Shown: in pieces, positions 57,111 through 63,972 of the stretch
How the letters are laid out: every line of letters starts with the position of its first letter
Position numbering within the stretch: the stretch's first letter is position 1
Position numbers and translations under genes: made by a program
Assembly: GCF_002081825.1 (NCBI RefSeq)
Contig: NZ_MUKU01000001.1
Location: forward strand, 124,001 to 188,000
Direction: 5' to 3'
DNA length: 64,000 nucleotides
From: Chromobacterium haemolyticum
GTDB taxonomy: Bacteria > Pseudomonadota > Gammaproteobacteria > Burkholderiales > Chromobacteriaceae
The notes under the pieces: model-generated
Database searches by the model: none
Seen by the model: only the letters and a program-made list of their open reading frames with translations
What the model was told of the DNA's origin: nothing

Positions 57111-57329
57111 ATGGACGAATTTATTGTGACTAACGGCCACCTGCCGACGGTTGAAGAGATAAAAGCTGCAAGGGCAGAGGCAGGACTGACGCAGGAAGAC
57201 GCGTCCAAGTTGCTGTATGTCTCCTATGAAACGTGGAAGACATGGGAAGCTAACCGGGAGTCTAGGCGCTCTGTACAAATGTCCGCGATAGCTTGGGAGC
57301 TTTTTCTAAACAAGCGATTCATGGGGTAG
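57111..57329 (+). CDS. XRE-type helix-turn-helix regulator
   Basis: 72 aa. The helix-turn-helix GLTQEDASKLLYVSYETWKTWE is clear. It starts 2 bp after the previous stop. It is too short for a CI-like repressor with a dimerisation domain, but is the only obvious DNA-binding regulator between the integrase and the early promoter. The palindrome at 57414 is a candidate target. Confidence 0.78.
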   Translation: MDEFIVTNGHLPTVEEIKAARAEAGLTQEDASKLLYVSYETWKTWEANRESRRSVQMSAIAWELFLNKRFMG

Positions 57330-57364
57330 ACCACTGATTCACAATAAATTCTGCCGCTGTTAGG

Positions 57365-57396
57365 CCCGCATGAGCTCAATGCCGTGCGGGTTTTTT
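57365..57396 (+). terminator. Terminator closing the lysogeny segment
   Basis: CCCGCA (57365-57370) pairs with TGCGGG (57385-57390), followed by six T. Confidence 0.75.
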
Positions 57397-57408
57397 AACG
57401 TCTGAATG

Positions 57409-57437
57409 TTGACGTGTAATAATTACACCTGTAAAGT
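57409..57437 (+). promoter_or_regulatory. Host sigma-70 early promoter with palindromic operator in the spacer
   Basis: -35 TTGACG (57409-57414), 17-bp spacer, -10 TAAAGT (57432-57437). A palindrome GTGTAAT-A-ATTACAC (57414-57428) occupies the spacer. This is where a phage repressor would block early transcription. Confidence 0.65.
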
Positions 57438-57480
57438 TCACTCCATCGAACGGCGCAACAGCAACACAGCGCCTTTCACC

Positions 57481-57559
57481 GGTCTTTAAAAACTCAACAG
57501 CTTAAGAGAGTTTGCAAATCCTTAAGGCTCACATGCTGGGCCTTAACAGTTTACAAACT
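57481..57559 (+). promoter_or_regulatory. Structured early leader with boxA-like sequence
   Basis: GGTCTTTAAAAA (57481-57492) resembles the ribosomal/lambda boxA core. It is followed by a stem: outer AGTTTGCAAA (57509-57518) with GTTTACAAACT (57549-57559), and inner TTAAGGC (57522-57528) with GCCTTAA (57540-57546). It lies between the early promoter and the first early gene. Antitermination or mRNA processing are possible roles. Confidence 0.45.
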
Positions 57560-57579
57560 TAAACAGAGAAGGAACTGCC

Positions 57580-57786
57580 ATGCTTCAACATTGGAAAGAA
57601 GTAACAAAAGACGAATTCATCAAAGCTATAGGCAATAAAGATGTCCACCCGACACCTGTCGGCAACTTCCCTTACACGTCCTTCTACAAGACACGCCAAG
57701 GCTTCGTGATGGGAAAAATAGAGGACTACTACCCGGAGGGGAGCAGACTCGTAAAGAGCCGCTACTACCTACCAGCTGACAACTAA
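57580..57786 (+). CDS. Hypothetical early phage protein
   Basis: 68 aa (MLQHWKEVTKDEFIKAIGNKD), GAGAAGGAA upstream. A compact protein with many aromatic residues and charges; no domain recognised. First gene of the early region, a position that in T7-like phages often holds host-takeover factors. Confidence 0.6.
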   Translation: MLQHWKEVTKDEFIKAIGNKDVHPTPVGNFPYTSFYKTRQGFVMGKIEDYYPEGSRLVKSRYYLPADN

Positions 57787-57810
57787 ACCGAACTTATACA
57801 AAGGAAAAAA

Positions 57811-58323
57811 ATGACTGCCCTCACACTTCACGCACAGCCTTACAGCCTTAACGAACGCGGTTTCTACTTCAAAAGCTTTGAAGAGTACGAAGCTAAGTAT
57901 GCGGAGAATGTTTCAAAAGAAACCGGCCTGCCAGTAGAAGAGTACGAAATCCAGCTAATTGACGGGTACGCAGATGATGAATTCGCATTCGAAGCGATGA
58001 AGGTCAATCAATGCAACATAGAAGAGTTCTTTGAAGCGGCGGAAAGAGTTTCTGAGTTAGTTGAAGACGAAAAAGCTGCCGTCAAATACTTGATGCAGCA
58101 TTTGCAAAAGTCTTTTGAAGAGGCTTTGGAAGAGTGCGAAGACATTAGTATCTATCGTGGCACCCTAACAGAAGTCGGGATGGAATTGGCTGAAGCTTCT
58201 AGTTTACTAGATGGGGTGCCAGATGAAGTTAGCCGCTACTTTAACTATGAGTCCTATGCACGGGACATTGAGTTTAATGGGGGCTTAGTTGAAATTGAGG
58301 ATGACGTGTACGTGATGGCATAA
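57811..58323 (+). CDS. ArdA-like anti-restriction protein
   Basis: 170 aa, strongly acidic. The C-terminal segment (PDEVSRYFNYESYARDIEFNGGLVEIEDDVYVM) matches the ArdA ending (YFDYEAFARDLEL-x-GD). The upstream region (FEEYEAKYAENVSKETGLPVEEYEIQLIDGY) fits the ArdA middle. ArdA mimics bent B-DNA and inhibits type I restriction enzymes. Its early position parallels Ocr (gp0.3) of T7, which has the same job but an unrelated sequence. Confidence 0.82.
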   Translation: MTALTLHAQPYSLNERGFYFKSFEEYEAKYAENVSKETGLPVEEYEIQLIDGYADDEFAFEAMKVNQCNIEEFFEAAERVSELVEDEKAAVKYLMQHLQKSFEEALEECEDISIYRGTLTEVGMELAEASSLLDGVPDEVSRYFNYESYARDIEFNGGLVEIEDDVYVMA

Positions 58324-58340
58324 CTAATGCCTCCTAATCC

Positions 58341-58368
58341 AAAAGTCTTGAAATCATTCAGGGCTTTT
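58341..58368 (+). terminator. Hairpin after ardA-like gene
   Basis: AAAAGTCTTGA pairs with TCAGGGCTTTT (two G-U pairs, six-base loop). The T-run is only four bases, so it may be a partial terminator. Confidence 0.5.
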
Positions 58369-58429
58369 CCGTTAGGGCGCCCCGCCTTAAACCTCCTAAT
58401 TTACAAACCAAAGAGGGCAGACTATCATC

Positions 58430-58732
58430 ATGATAGATACGAAACCAATTGAGCGCCTTGCACTATACAAAAGCGCAAAAAGTATGGAAGACTTGGCTGA
58501 AAGTCTGGTGCAGTCCGAACATGACGACGCGAGGGCATACGCAGAGATGATGACCAAGAGAGTTAAGGAGGCCGTAGACATGGCAGAATCAAGGCTAGAA
58601 GCCAGTAACCGCGAGCTTAAGGCAGACATTAGCCACATCGCTAAATTGGTCTGGGGCGTGCTTATCGTGCTTGTCGTGTCCCTGCTGACTGGCGCGGGTG
58701 CAATCATCGTCAAATATATTCTAACGAAGTAA
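58430..58732 (+). CDS. Small coiled-coil membrane protein
   Basis: 100 aa. Predicted helical coiled coil over most of its length (SMEDLAESLVQSEHDDARAY), with a C-terminal membrane helix (LVWGVLIVLVVSLLTGAGAI). Tail-anchored layout. No family recognised. Confidence 0.6.
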   Translation: MIDTKPIERLALYKSAKSMEDLAESLVQSEHDDARAYAEMMTKRVKEAVDMAESRLEASNRELKADISHIAKLVWGVLIVLVVSLLTGAGAIIVKYILTK

Positions 58733-58790
58733 AACCCTTAGGCGCTCGCGTGGCGGGCGCTATCACCTTATAACCATCTGGAACCCCTAC

Positions 58791-59168
58791 ATGGCAAAGT
58801 ACCCCATCGCTGAATCCCTGAACATTGATCTTGCCGCGCTTGACGTATTCCAACTAGACGGCTTGCAGCAAGAAGCCCGCGAGGCCATGAACGCAGCCCG
58901 TGACAAGCAGCAGCGCGAAACCATCAAGCAGATAAAGGAACTTGCGGCGAGTGCGGGCATTGACCTTGCAAGTCTGGCCGCTGGTGCGGTGCCTAAGGCC
59001 GCGAAGTTGGAAGGCAGCGCCAGCGCAAACAAGGGGCGGAAGTTCCCGCCTAAGTTCCGTAACCCTGCAAACTTTGAAGAGACATGGACGGGCCTGGGGC
59101 GCAAACCTGTTTGGGTGCAAACTTACCTAGAAAACGGCGGAGACCTAGACCGCCTTCGGATAGCTTAA
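58791..59168 (+). CDS. H-NS-family DNA-binding protein
   Basis: 125 aa. N-terminal helical oligomerisation part (residues 1-55), a linker, then the C-terminal DNA-binding domain with KFRNPANFEETWTGLGRKPVWVQ, matching the H-NS/BpH3 core (T-W-T-G-x-G-R-x-P-x-W). Phage-borne H-NS-like proteins can silence AT-rich DNA or interfere with host H-NS. T7 uses gp5.5 against H-NS. Confidence 0.85.
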   Translation: MAKYPIAESLNIDLAALDVFQLDGLQQEAREAMNAARDKQQRETIKQIKELAASAGIDLASLAAGAVPKAAKLEGSASANKGRKFPPKFRNPANFEETWTGLGRKPVWVQTYLENGGDLDRLRIA

Positions 59169-59203
59169 TAAGCAATCGTTAATAAGTATTTCAGCATGAT
59201 TAG

Positions 59204-59230
59204 AGGGGAGGCCGTAGGCCCCCCTTTTTA
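59204..59230 (+). terminator. Terminator at end of early region
   Basis: AGGGG-A-GGCC with GTA loop and GGCC-CCCCT, one bulged A, followed by T-run. Confidence 0.8.
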
Positions 59231-59351
59231 AACGGCCGTTCGATACGACAATGGCCTTATAAGTCTATACAAATATCCCTTTGCGGTATTAAATGCCGCT
59301 GTCTCATGCATAGCCCGCTACTTGAAATGTGTCACGTACTGCCAGGGTAGT

Positions 59352-59380
59352 TTGCACCGATATATTTCGTAACATAAAAT
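59352..59380 (+). promoter_or_regulatory. Host sigma-70 promoter upstream of KilA-N gene
   Basis: -35 TTGCAC (59352-59357), 17-bp spacer, -10 TAAAAT (59375-59380). The predicted start is only a few bases before a terminator hairpin at 59394. Confidence 0.6.
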
Positions 59381-59393
59381 TCGCCCGCATATT

Positions 59394-59421
59394 CCCACAG
59401 CAATAGCGTGGGCATTTTTTT
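59394..59421 (+). terminator. Terminator/attenuator directly after the host promoter
   Basis: CCCAC (59394-59398) with GTGGG (59408-59412), then CA and seven T. Confidence 0.65.
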
Positions 59422-59464
59422 AGTTGTTATAGGTAGAGGGTAAGCTCTAACAATATGACAATTT

Positions 59465-59486
59465 CAATTACACACACTAGAGAAAG
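59465..59486 (+). promoter_or_regulatory. Putative phage RNA polymerase promoter, copy A
   Basis: C+AATTACACACACTAGAGAA+AG. Aligning CACTA at -7 to -3 of the T7 promoter gives 12 of 20 identical bases from -17 to +3, with initiation at the G of TAGAG. It lies 79 bp ahead of the KilA-N gene. Confidence 0.75.
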
Positions 59487-59564
59487 CAGCACGCACCACA
59501 CCCATTTCACGCCTTGACCGCCTCAGCGTCTTTGCGTGTCTTTCATCCTCTATAGGAGCATTTT

Positions 59565-60683
59565 ATGTCTGTCCAAATGAAAACCCTTCAGGCTCGCCAA
59601 TCCTTTGATTCTGCAATGAAATCTAGTGGTATTCGAGTTGGCCACGCTGATCTAATTCGCGCATCTATAAACGGCGTTTACGTTTTGTCCGGAAATATGA
59701 TTGACGCGGCTCACGGCGTCAATGCTTCTCGCTGGACCTGCACAAGTAACCTCTATCAACGGCTGCGGCACAAGATGGAAGAGGGCAAGCATGTTATCCG
59801 CTTGGATAGCGATACAGCTACCCGCTCCGGTATTCCCGCGCCTTGTGTTCGGTACGAGGGAACGGTGGCGCTCAAGCGCGGAACACGCACTTCAATTTTC
59901 TACACCGCAGAAGGCTACGCGTTGATTGCCAACACTCACCAGAGCCCTGAGCACAAGCAAATCATGCTGGAGATGCTGGGCAAGTATTTTGGTCAGTCGG
60001 AAGCAAGCGCGCAAACGCCTCACGTCCTCGCCAAGTCCTTCAACGGCACAGCTTTCGAGTTCCGCGAAGACGGCTATTTCAACATGACCAAGGCCGCGAA
60101 GGCTTACGGGAAGCAGCTGGACGAGTTTTGGCGCTATGAGAAGGTACAGGCGTATGTAACGGCTCTGGGTAAGGCACTCGGTTTTAATTCCCGTGAATTC
60201 ACGGGTTTTAAAAAAGACCTGACAGAGGCCAAGAAGGGCCGCTATCACTCCGGCACCTGGGCGCATCCGAAGCTAGCAGTGTTCTTTGCTCGCTGGCTGG
60301 ACGTTGAGTTCGCTGTCTGGTGTGACATGGTGATTGATAGCCTGCTACGCGGCCAGACGACCATCAATATTCAAGTTGATACGCCCGCCGAAGTCCTCCG
60401 AGTCCCTGAGACGGCTGGAACGCTCCGGGCCTCTGCGACCTACGCGGCAAACATGGAACTCCGCAAAGAACTTGAAGTGGCGAAAGAGAAGGCCAGGACG
60501 TTGCAGGAGCGCGTGGAGCACCTGGAGACCGCCATACGCAACAGAGACGACGTCGCAGCCTGGAACGCCAAGCTAATCGCAGCGGCCCACGGCGAACTGA
60601 AACGCCTTCAAGAACTGGAAAGCCGCGTGAAGGCCGTTCGTGGCCTGCTTGTCGCCATCGGGGAGACAGTCCAGCTGCAATAA
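59565..60683 (+). CDS. KilA-N domain protein with C-terminal coiled coil
   Basis: 372 aa. Residues about 1-145 are an N-terminal domain with an antirepressor-like look (SIFYTAEGYALIANTHQSPEHK). The KilA-N domain follows at about 155-270 (FEFREDGYFNMTKAAKAYGK, GTWAHPKLAVFFARWLDVEFAVWCDMVID). A coiled coil occupies 300-360. KilA-N proteins are DNA-binding phage regulators or antirepressors. It is controlled by copy A of the phage promoter and lies upstream of the polymerase gene, so it may govern the lysis-lysogeny switch. Confidence 0.82.
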   Translation: MSVQMKTLQARQSFDSAMKSSGIRVGHADLIRASINGVYVLSGNMIDAAHGVNASRWTCTSNLYQRLRHKMEEGKHVIRLDSDTATRSGIPAPCVRYEGTVALKRGTRTSIFYTAEGYALIANTHQSPEHKQIMLEMLGKYFGQSEASAQTPHVLAKSFNGTAFEFREDGYFNMTKAAKAYGKQLDEFWRYEKVQAYVTALGKALGFNSREFTGFKKDLTEAKKGRYHSGTWAHPKLAVFFARWLDVEFAVWCDMVIDSLLRGQTTINIQVDTPAEVLRVPETAGTLRASATYAANMELRKELEVAKEKARTLQERVEHLETAIRNRDDVAAWNAKLIAAAHGELKRLQELESRVKAVRGLLVAIGETVQLQ

Positions 60684-60698
60684 CACACACCGTCCATG

Positions 60699-60720
60699 CA
60701 ATTACACACACTAGAGAAGG
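60699..60720 (+). promoter_or_regulatory. Putative phage RNA polymerase promoter, copy B
   Basis: C+AATTACACACACTAGAGAA+GG, identical to copy A through the shared 19 bases. It lies 55 bp before a 51-aa ORF and 344 bp before the polymerase gene. A degenerate look-alike (AATAACACACACCG) sits at 60680. Confidence 0.75.
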
Positions 60721-60774
60721 GCTATCTCCCACGCCCCTTTAATACCCTTTCTAATTCTTTAAGAGGAACCTCTG

Positions 60775-60930
60775 ATGCATGGTAATGAATCCCGCCAAAA
60801 GACTGTAAAGACTGAAAAGCGCTACAAGTCCTTCAAAGCTGAAGAAGTAGAAGTAAGTCAAAAGAATAAAGTCAAAGAGCGCTCCAAAGCTCGAAGAACA
60901 TCTGCAAAGCGTCTCTGGCTAGAAGTTTAA
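60775..60930 (+). CDS. Small basic protein between phage promoter and polymerase
   Basis: 51 aa (MHGNESRQKTVKTEKRYKSF...), preceded by AGAGGAA. Very rich in Lys/Arg with an acidic patch in the middle (KAEEVEV), and ends RLWLEV. Its size and place suggest a regulator or nucleic-acid-binding factor made with the polymerase. No homologue is known to me. Confidence 0.55.
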   Translation: MHGNESRQKTVKTEKRYKSFKAEEVEVSQKNKVKERSKARRTSAKRLWLEV

Positions 60931-60961
60931 TTTCCTGCCATCTCTTCCCCTGTAAACCTAT

Positions 60962-61037
60962 AAAGCTTCCGTAACCCATTTTTATCGCCTGTAGTTCACG
61001 GCGAGGGAAAGTTGCGCCCGCAATTTATGGAAGCTTT
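60962..61037 (+). promoter_or_regulatory. Inverted repeat in the RNA polymerase leader
   Basis: AAAGCTTCC (60962-60970) and GGAAGCTTT (61029-61037) can pair across 58 bases; TAAAGCTT recurs directly before the polymerase ATG. No clear Shine-Dalgarno sequence precedes the ATG. Translation control is a possibility. Confidence 0.4.
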
Positions 61038-61063
61038 AAATAATCGTAAAGATTTTAAAGCTT

Positions 61064-63703
61064 ATGTTTAACTCCATTGTTGAAACAGCACTAAAGACCC
61101 CCTATGACATCATGGCCGCCAAGTACGGCGAGGAAATGGCCTCAAAGCAATTAGAACTTGAGTATGAGGCTAAGGCTGGCGCGGAAAGAAAGGTTTTGGC
61201 TGCATTGGCTAAGGACGCGGAAAATGGGGTGTTCCATGAGACGTTGGTAGGTACGCGAATCATCGGGCGGTTGATAACCCCAATAGCTAACAGGCTTGCA
61301 GAGTGGACGGCAGCGGCAAAGGGGAGAAGAGGAGTAAGACATTCGGCCCTTCAATATTTCTTGCAGCTTCCTGAAATTAACGAAAAGACACTTGAGACGC
61401 GCTATCAAAAGCTGGCGTATGTCGGCCTGAAGAATGGCGTATCCGCCTCAATGCTTAAAAACCCTCTCCCAATCGTTGCGATTTACAAAGCTATAGGAAG
61501 AGATATCGAAGAGGAAATTCAATTCACTGAGCTATTAGCGTCGATGCCAGCCGCCAAAGCAAGAAAGATACGTCAAGGTGTAAAAGAACGCGCTGAAGAG
61601 TCTTACAAGCGCTGCTACATGCGGGCCATTGCAGAGCACCATAAAATTAAGACTGAAGCGTGGCCAACAGAAGCACGCCTCCGAGTTGGCGAGGTAATTT
61701 TGAACTGCTGTATTGAGGCTGGGATTTTTGAAACGCATACCTTAATGCCTCTTTCAAGAAAGCTGAAAGACAGCATTACATCAATCACAGCGTCAGAGGG
61801 TTTGAAAGAAGTTATCTCGAAATACTCTCAAGGGTTAATGTTAAGCGCACAGCGATACTTGCCAACGGTGATACCTCCAAGGCCATGGAAGAACGCAGAG
61901 GAGGGAGGCTATTGGACAGAAGCGACGAAGACAACACTATTTAGAATTCCATCAAGTGCCGCAAAGAGCGTTGTAGATGATTTCCATAAAGAATTGGCAG
62001 ACGTTGACATGCAGCAAGTGTTGGATGCCGTGAATAGGCTTCAGGCCACACCATGGCAAGTTAACTCAAAAGTCTTAGACGTTGCTCGCTCTCTATGGCG
62101 GGATGGCTTTACAGGTGGGGCGGGCCTTCCTGGGATAGAGCCATTAATCCCGAAAGATAAAGCAGAGGCAAGAAAGGTATTTCCAGACTTACCAGAGTCG
62201 GCCACAGAGGAGGAGATAAAGGCTTACAGGAAAAAGAAAACTGAACTGTATAAAGCTGAGAATAGAAGGGCTTCACGGGCTTTAAGGGTTACAGGGATTA
62301 TAGAAACAGCACAAACCTTTAGGCACGAACCAAAGATTTACATGCCGCACTCTCTAGATACTCGCGGTAGACTTTATCCCATTCCTGCATTTAATCCACA
62401 AGGCGACGACCTCACTAAATCCCTTCTTATTTTCGCCAGTGCCGGCCCTATTGGTACAGAAGAAAACTTAAAGCTCTTCAAGATGCATGGGGCGAATGTC
62501 TTCGGGCATGACAAGTGGTCAATCAAAGAGCGCGTAAAGTGGGTAGATGAAAACTCAGAGCTTTTACTAGAAGTTTCCGAAGACCCTAAAGGAACCTATT
62601 CCTATTGGTCCAAGGCAGATAGCCCGTTTTGTTTTCTCGCCTTCTGTTTCGAGTACGCCGGTTATATTCGTGATGGTCTTTCATTTGAGTCTCGCATTGT
62701 CCTGGCCTTTGACGGCTCCTGTTCAGGTATTCAGCACTTTAGCGCCATGTTGCGTGATGCAGTAGGCGGGCATGCCGTTAATCTTGTAGCAGGCGGTGAA
62801 CGCCAAGACATCTATCAACTTGTAGCCGATAGATGCATGCGCCTGGTAGCCGCAGATGCTGAGAATGGAAGTGGAGATGTCACAGAGACACGAGACTATG
62901 ACGGGGAGAAAGTCGAAGTAACAAAGTTTGGGAGTAAGACGCTTGCGCAGCAGTGGCTAATGTTCGGCATTGAACGCAACACAGTAAAGCGCTCCGTGAT
63001 GACCTTGGCTTATGGCTCCAAAGAATACGGATTCCGTGAGCAAGTACTGGAAGACACTATCCAGCCAGCCATGGAAATGGGGGCGATGCCCTTTAGCTCT
63101 GCAAATCAAGCGGCGGGCTATCTGGCACATTTGATTTGGACTTCTGTTCAGTCCGTAGTCGTTAAGGCTGTGGAGGCAATGAAGTGGCTCCAAAAGGCTG
63201 CGGGGGTGATTTCTAAAGCTAATCATCCTATCAAGTGGTTTACACCTGATGGAATGCCCGTGCAGCAGTTCTATTACCAGATGGAGTCGAAGCGGGTCCA
63301 ATTCATCATAGGCGGAACTAGACGGCTATTCACTGTTGTTGAGGGCACGGCGACAGTTAATCCAGTTAAACAGGCGTCAGGTATTGCACCGAACTTTGTT
63401 CATAGCCTGGATGGTTGCCACATGCGCATGACGATTAATCACTGTCATGACAAAGAGGGTATCAGGAATTTCGGAATGATCCATGATTCTTTTGGCACCT
63501 CAGCGGATAAGGCCGTAGCGATGTTCAAGGGGGTCCGCGCCACGATGGTACGGCTTTATGATGAATTTGATCCTTTGGCGGCATTCGCCACACGCATTAA
63601 GGCCACGCTAGATGAAAATCTTGCTCAGCAAATTGAAGCCCTTCCACAAAAAGGCAGCTTAGACCTTCACGGCATTCTTGAGTCTGAATTCGCCTTCACT
63701 TGA
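61064..63703 (+). CDS. T7-type single-subunit DNA-directed RNA polymerase
   Basis: 879 aa (T7 enzyme 883). Colinear with T7 RNAP along its length. Catalytic residues intact: D550 in AFDGSCSGIQHFSAMLRD (T7 D537), K642 and Y650 in KRSVMTLAYGSKEYGF (K631, Y639), H807-D808 in MIHDSFGT (H811, D812). The C-terminus ends ESEFAFT, close to the T7 'foot' ESDFAFA. In the promoter-specificity loop, R744 matches T7 R746 while Q746 replaces T7 N748 (D in T3). It should transcribe only phage genes carrying its own promoter. Copy B lies upstream and copy C downstream of the gene. Confidence 0.97.
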   Translation: MFNSIVETALKTPYDIMAAKYGEEMASKQLELEYEAKAGAERKVLAALAKDAENGVFHETLVGTRIIGRLITPIANRLAEWTAAAKGRRGVRHSALQYFLQLPEINEKTLETRYQKLAYVGLKNGVSASMLKNPLPIVAIYKAIGRDIEEEIQFTELLASMPAAKARKIRQGVKERAEESYKRCYMRAIAEHHKIKTEAWPTEARLRVGEVILNCCIEAGIFETHTLMPLSRKLKDSITSITASEGLKEVISKYSQGLMLSAQRYLPTVIPPRPWKNAEEGGYWTEATKTTLFRIPSSAAKSVVDDFHKELADVDMQQVLDAVNRLQATPWQVNSKVLDVARSLWRDGFTGGAGLPGIEPLIPKDKAEARKVFPDLPESATEEEIKAYRKKKTELYKAENRRASRALRVTGIIETAQTFRHEPKIYMPHSLDTRGRLYPIPAFNPQGDDLTKSLLIFASAGPIGTEENLKLFKMHGANVFGHDKWSIKERVKWVDENSELLLEVSEDPKGTYSYWSKADSPFCFLAFCFEYAGYIRDGLSFESRIVLAFDGSCSGIQHFSAMLRDAVGGHAVNLVAGGERQDIYQLVADRCMRLVAADAENGSGDVTETRDYDGEKVEVTKFGSKTLAQQWLMFGIERNTVKRSVMTLAYGSKEYGFREQVLEDTIQPAMEMGAMPFSSANQAAGYLAHLIWTSVQSVVVKAVEAMKWLQKAAGVISKANHPIKWFTPDGMPVQQFYYQMESKRVQFIIGGTRRLFTVVEGTATVNPVKQASGIAPNFVHSLDGCHMRMTINHCHDKEGIRNFGMIHDSFGTSADKAVAMFKGVRATMVRLYDEFDPLAAFATRIKATLDENLAQQIEALPQKGSLDLHGILESEFAFT

Positions 63704-63719
63704 CACCACAATCACACAG

Positions 63720-63752
63720 ACGCCAAAGCCCTTGAATGGGCTTTTGGTGTTT
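63720..63752 (+). terminator. Terminator after phage RNA polymerase
   Basis: ACGCCAAAGCCC and GGGCTTTTGGTGT arms around a TTGAAT loop with one bulge, followed by TTTCT. Confidence 0.65.
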
Positions 63753-63758
63753 CTACGT

Positions 63759-63782
63759 CTAATTACACACACTAGAGAAAGG
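63759..63782 (+). promoter_or_regulatory. Putative phage RNA polymerase promoter, copy C
   Basis: CT+AATTACACACACTAGAGAA+AGG. T at -17 as in T7 gives 13 of 20 matches. Just after the polymerase terminator and before the next gene, where T7 class II transcription begins. Confidence 0.75.
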
Positions 63783-63789
63783 AGACTCC

Positions 63790-63969
63790 ATGTCCCGCTT
63801 TGCTGAATCCGCGACGTTTGAATCTGAATCCAAAGAGGTATTAACCGCCCGCAGTGTTCAGGCCCAAAGCCCGAATGCTGGTCGTGTCTTTGAAGCAACT
63901 GTCACATTCCCGAACCGTGAAGGCGTGCAACGCATTGACGCCGATGAAATTGACCAAAAGGAGAAGTAA
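63790..63969 (+). CDS. Small hypothetical phage protein
   Basis: 59 aa (MSRFAESATFESESKEVLTAR...), with AAAGGAGACTCC just before the ATG. Short, acidic and partly beta-like. First gene under copy C of the phage promoter. No family recognised. Confidence 0.65.
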   Translation: MSRFAESATFESESKEVLTARSVQAQSPNAGRVFEATVTFPNREGVQRIDADEIDQKEK

Positions 63970-63972
63970 GAA

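Noticed and set aside
61027-61071. A 15-codon leader ORF overlapping the polymerase start
   Set aside because: Its nearest G-rich ribosome-like site is about 20 bases away, too far for confidence. Kept only as a remark in the leader finding.
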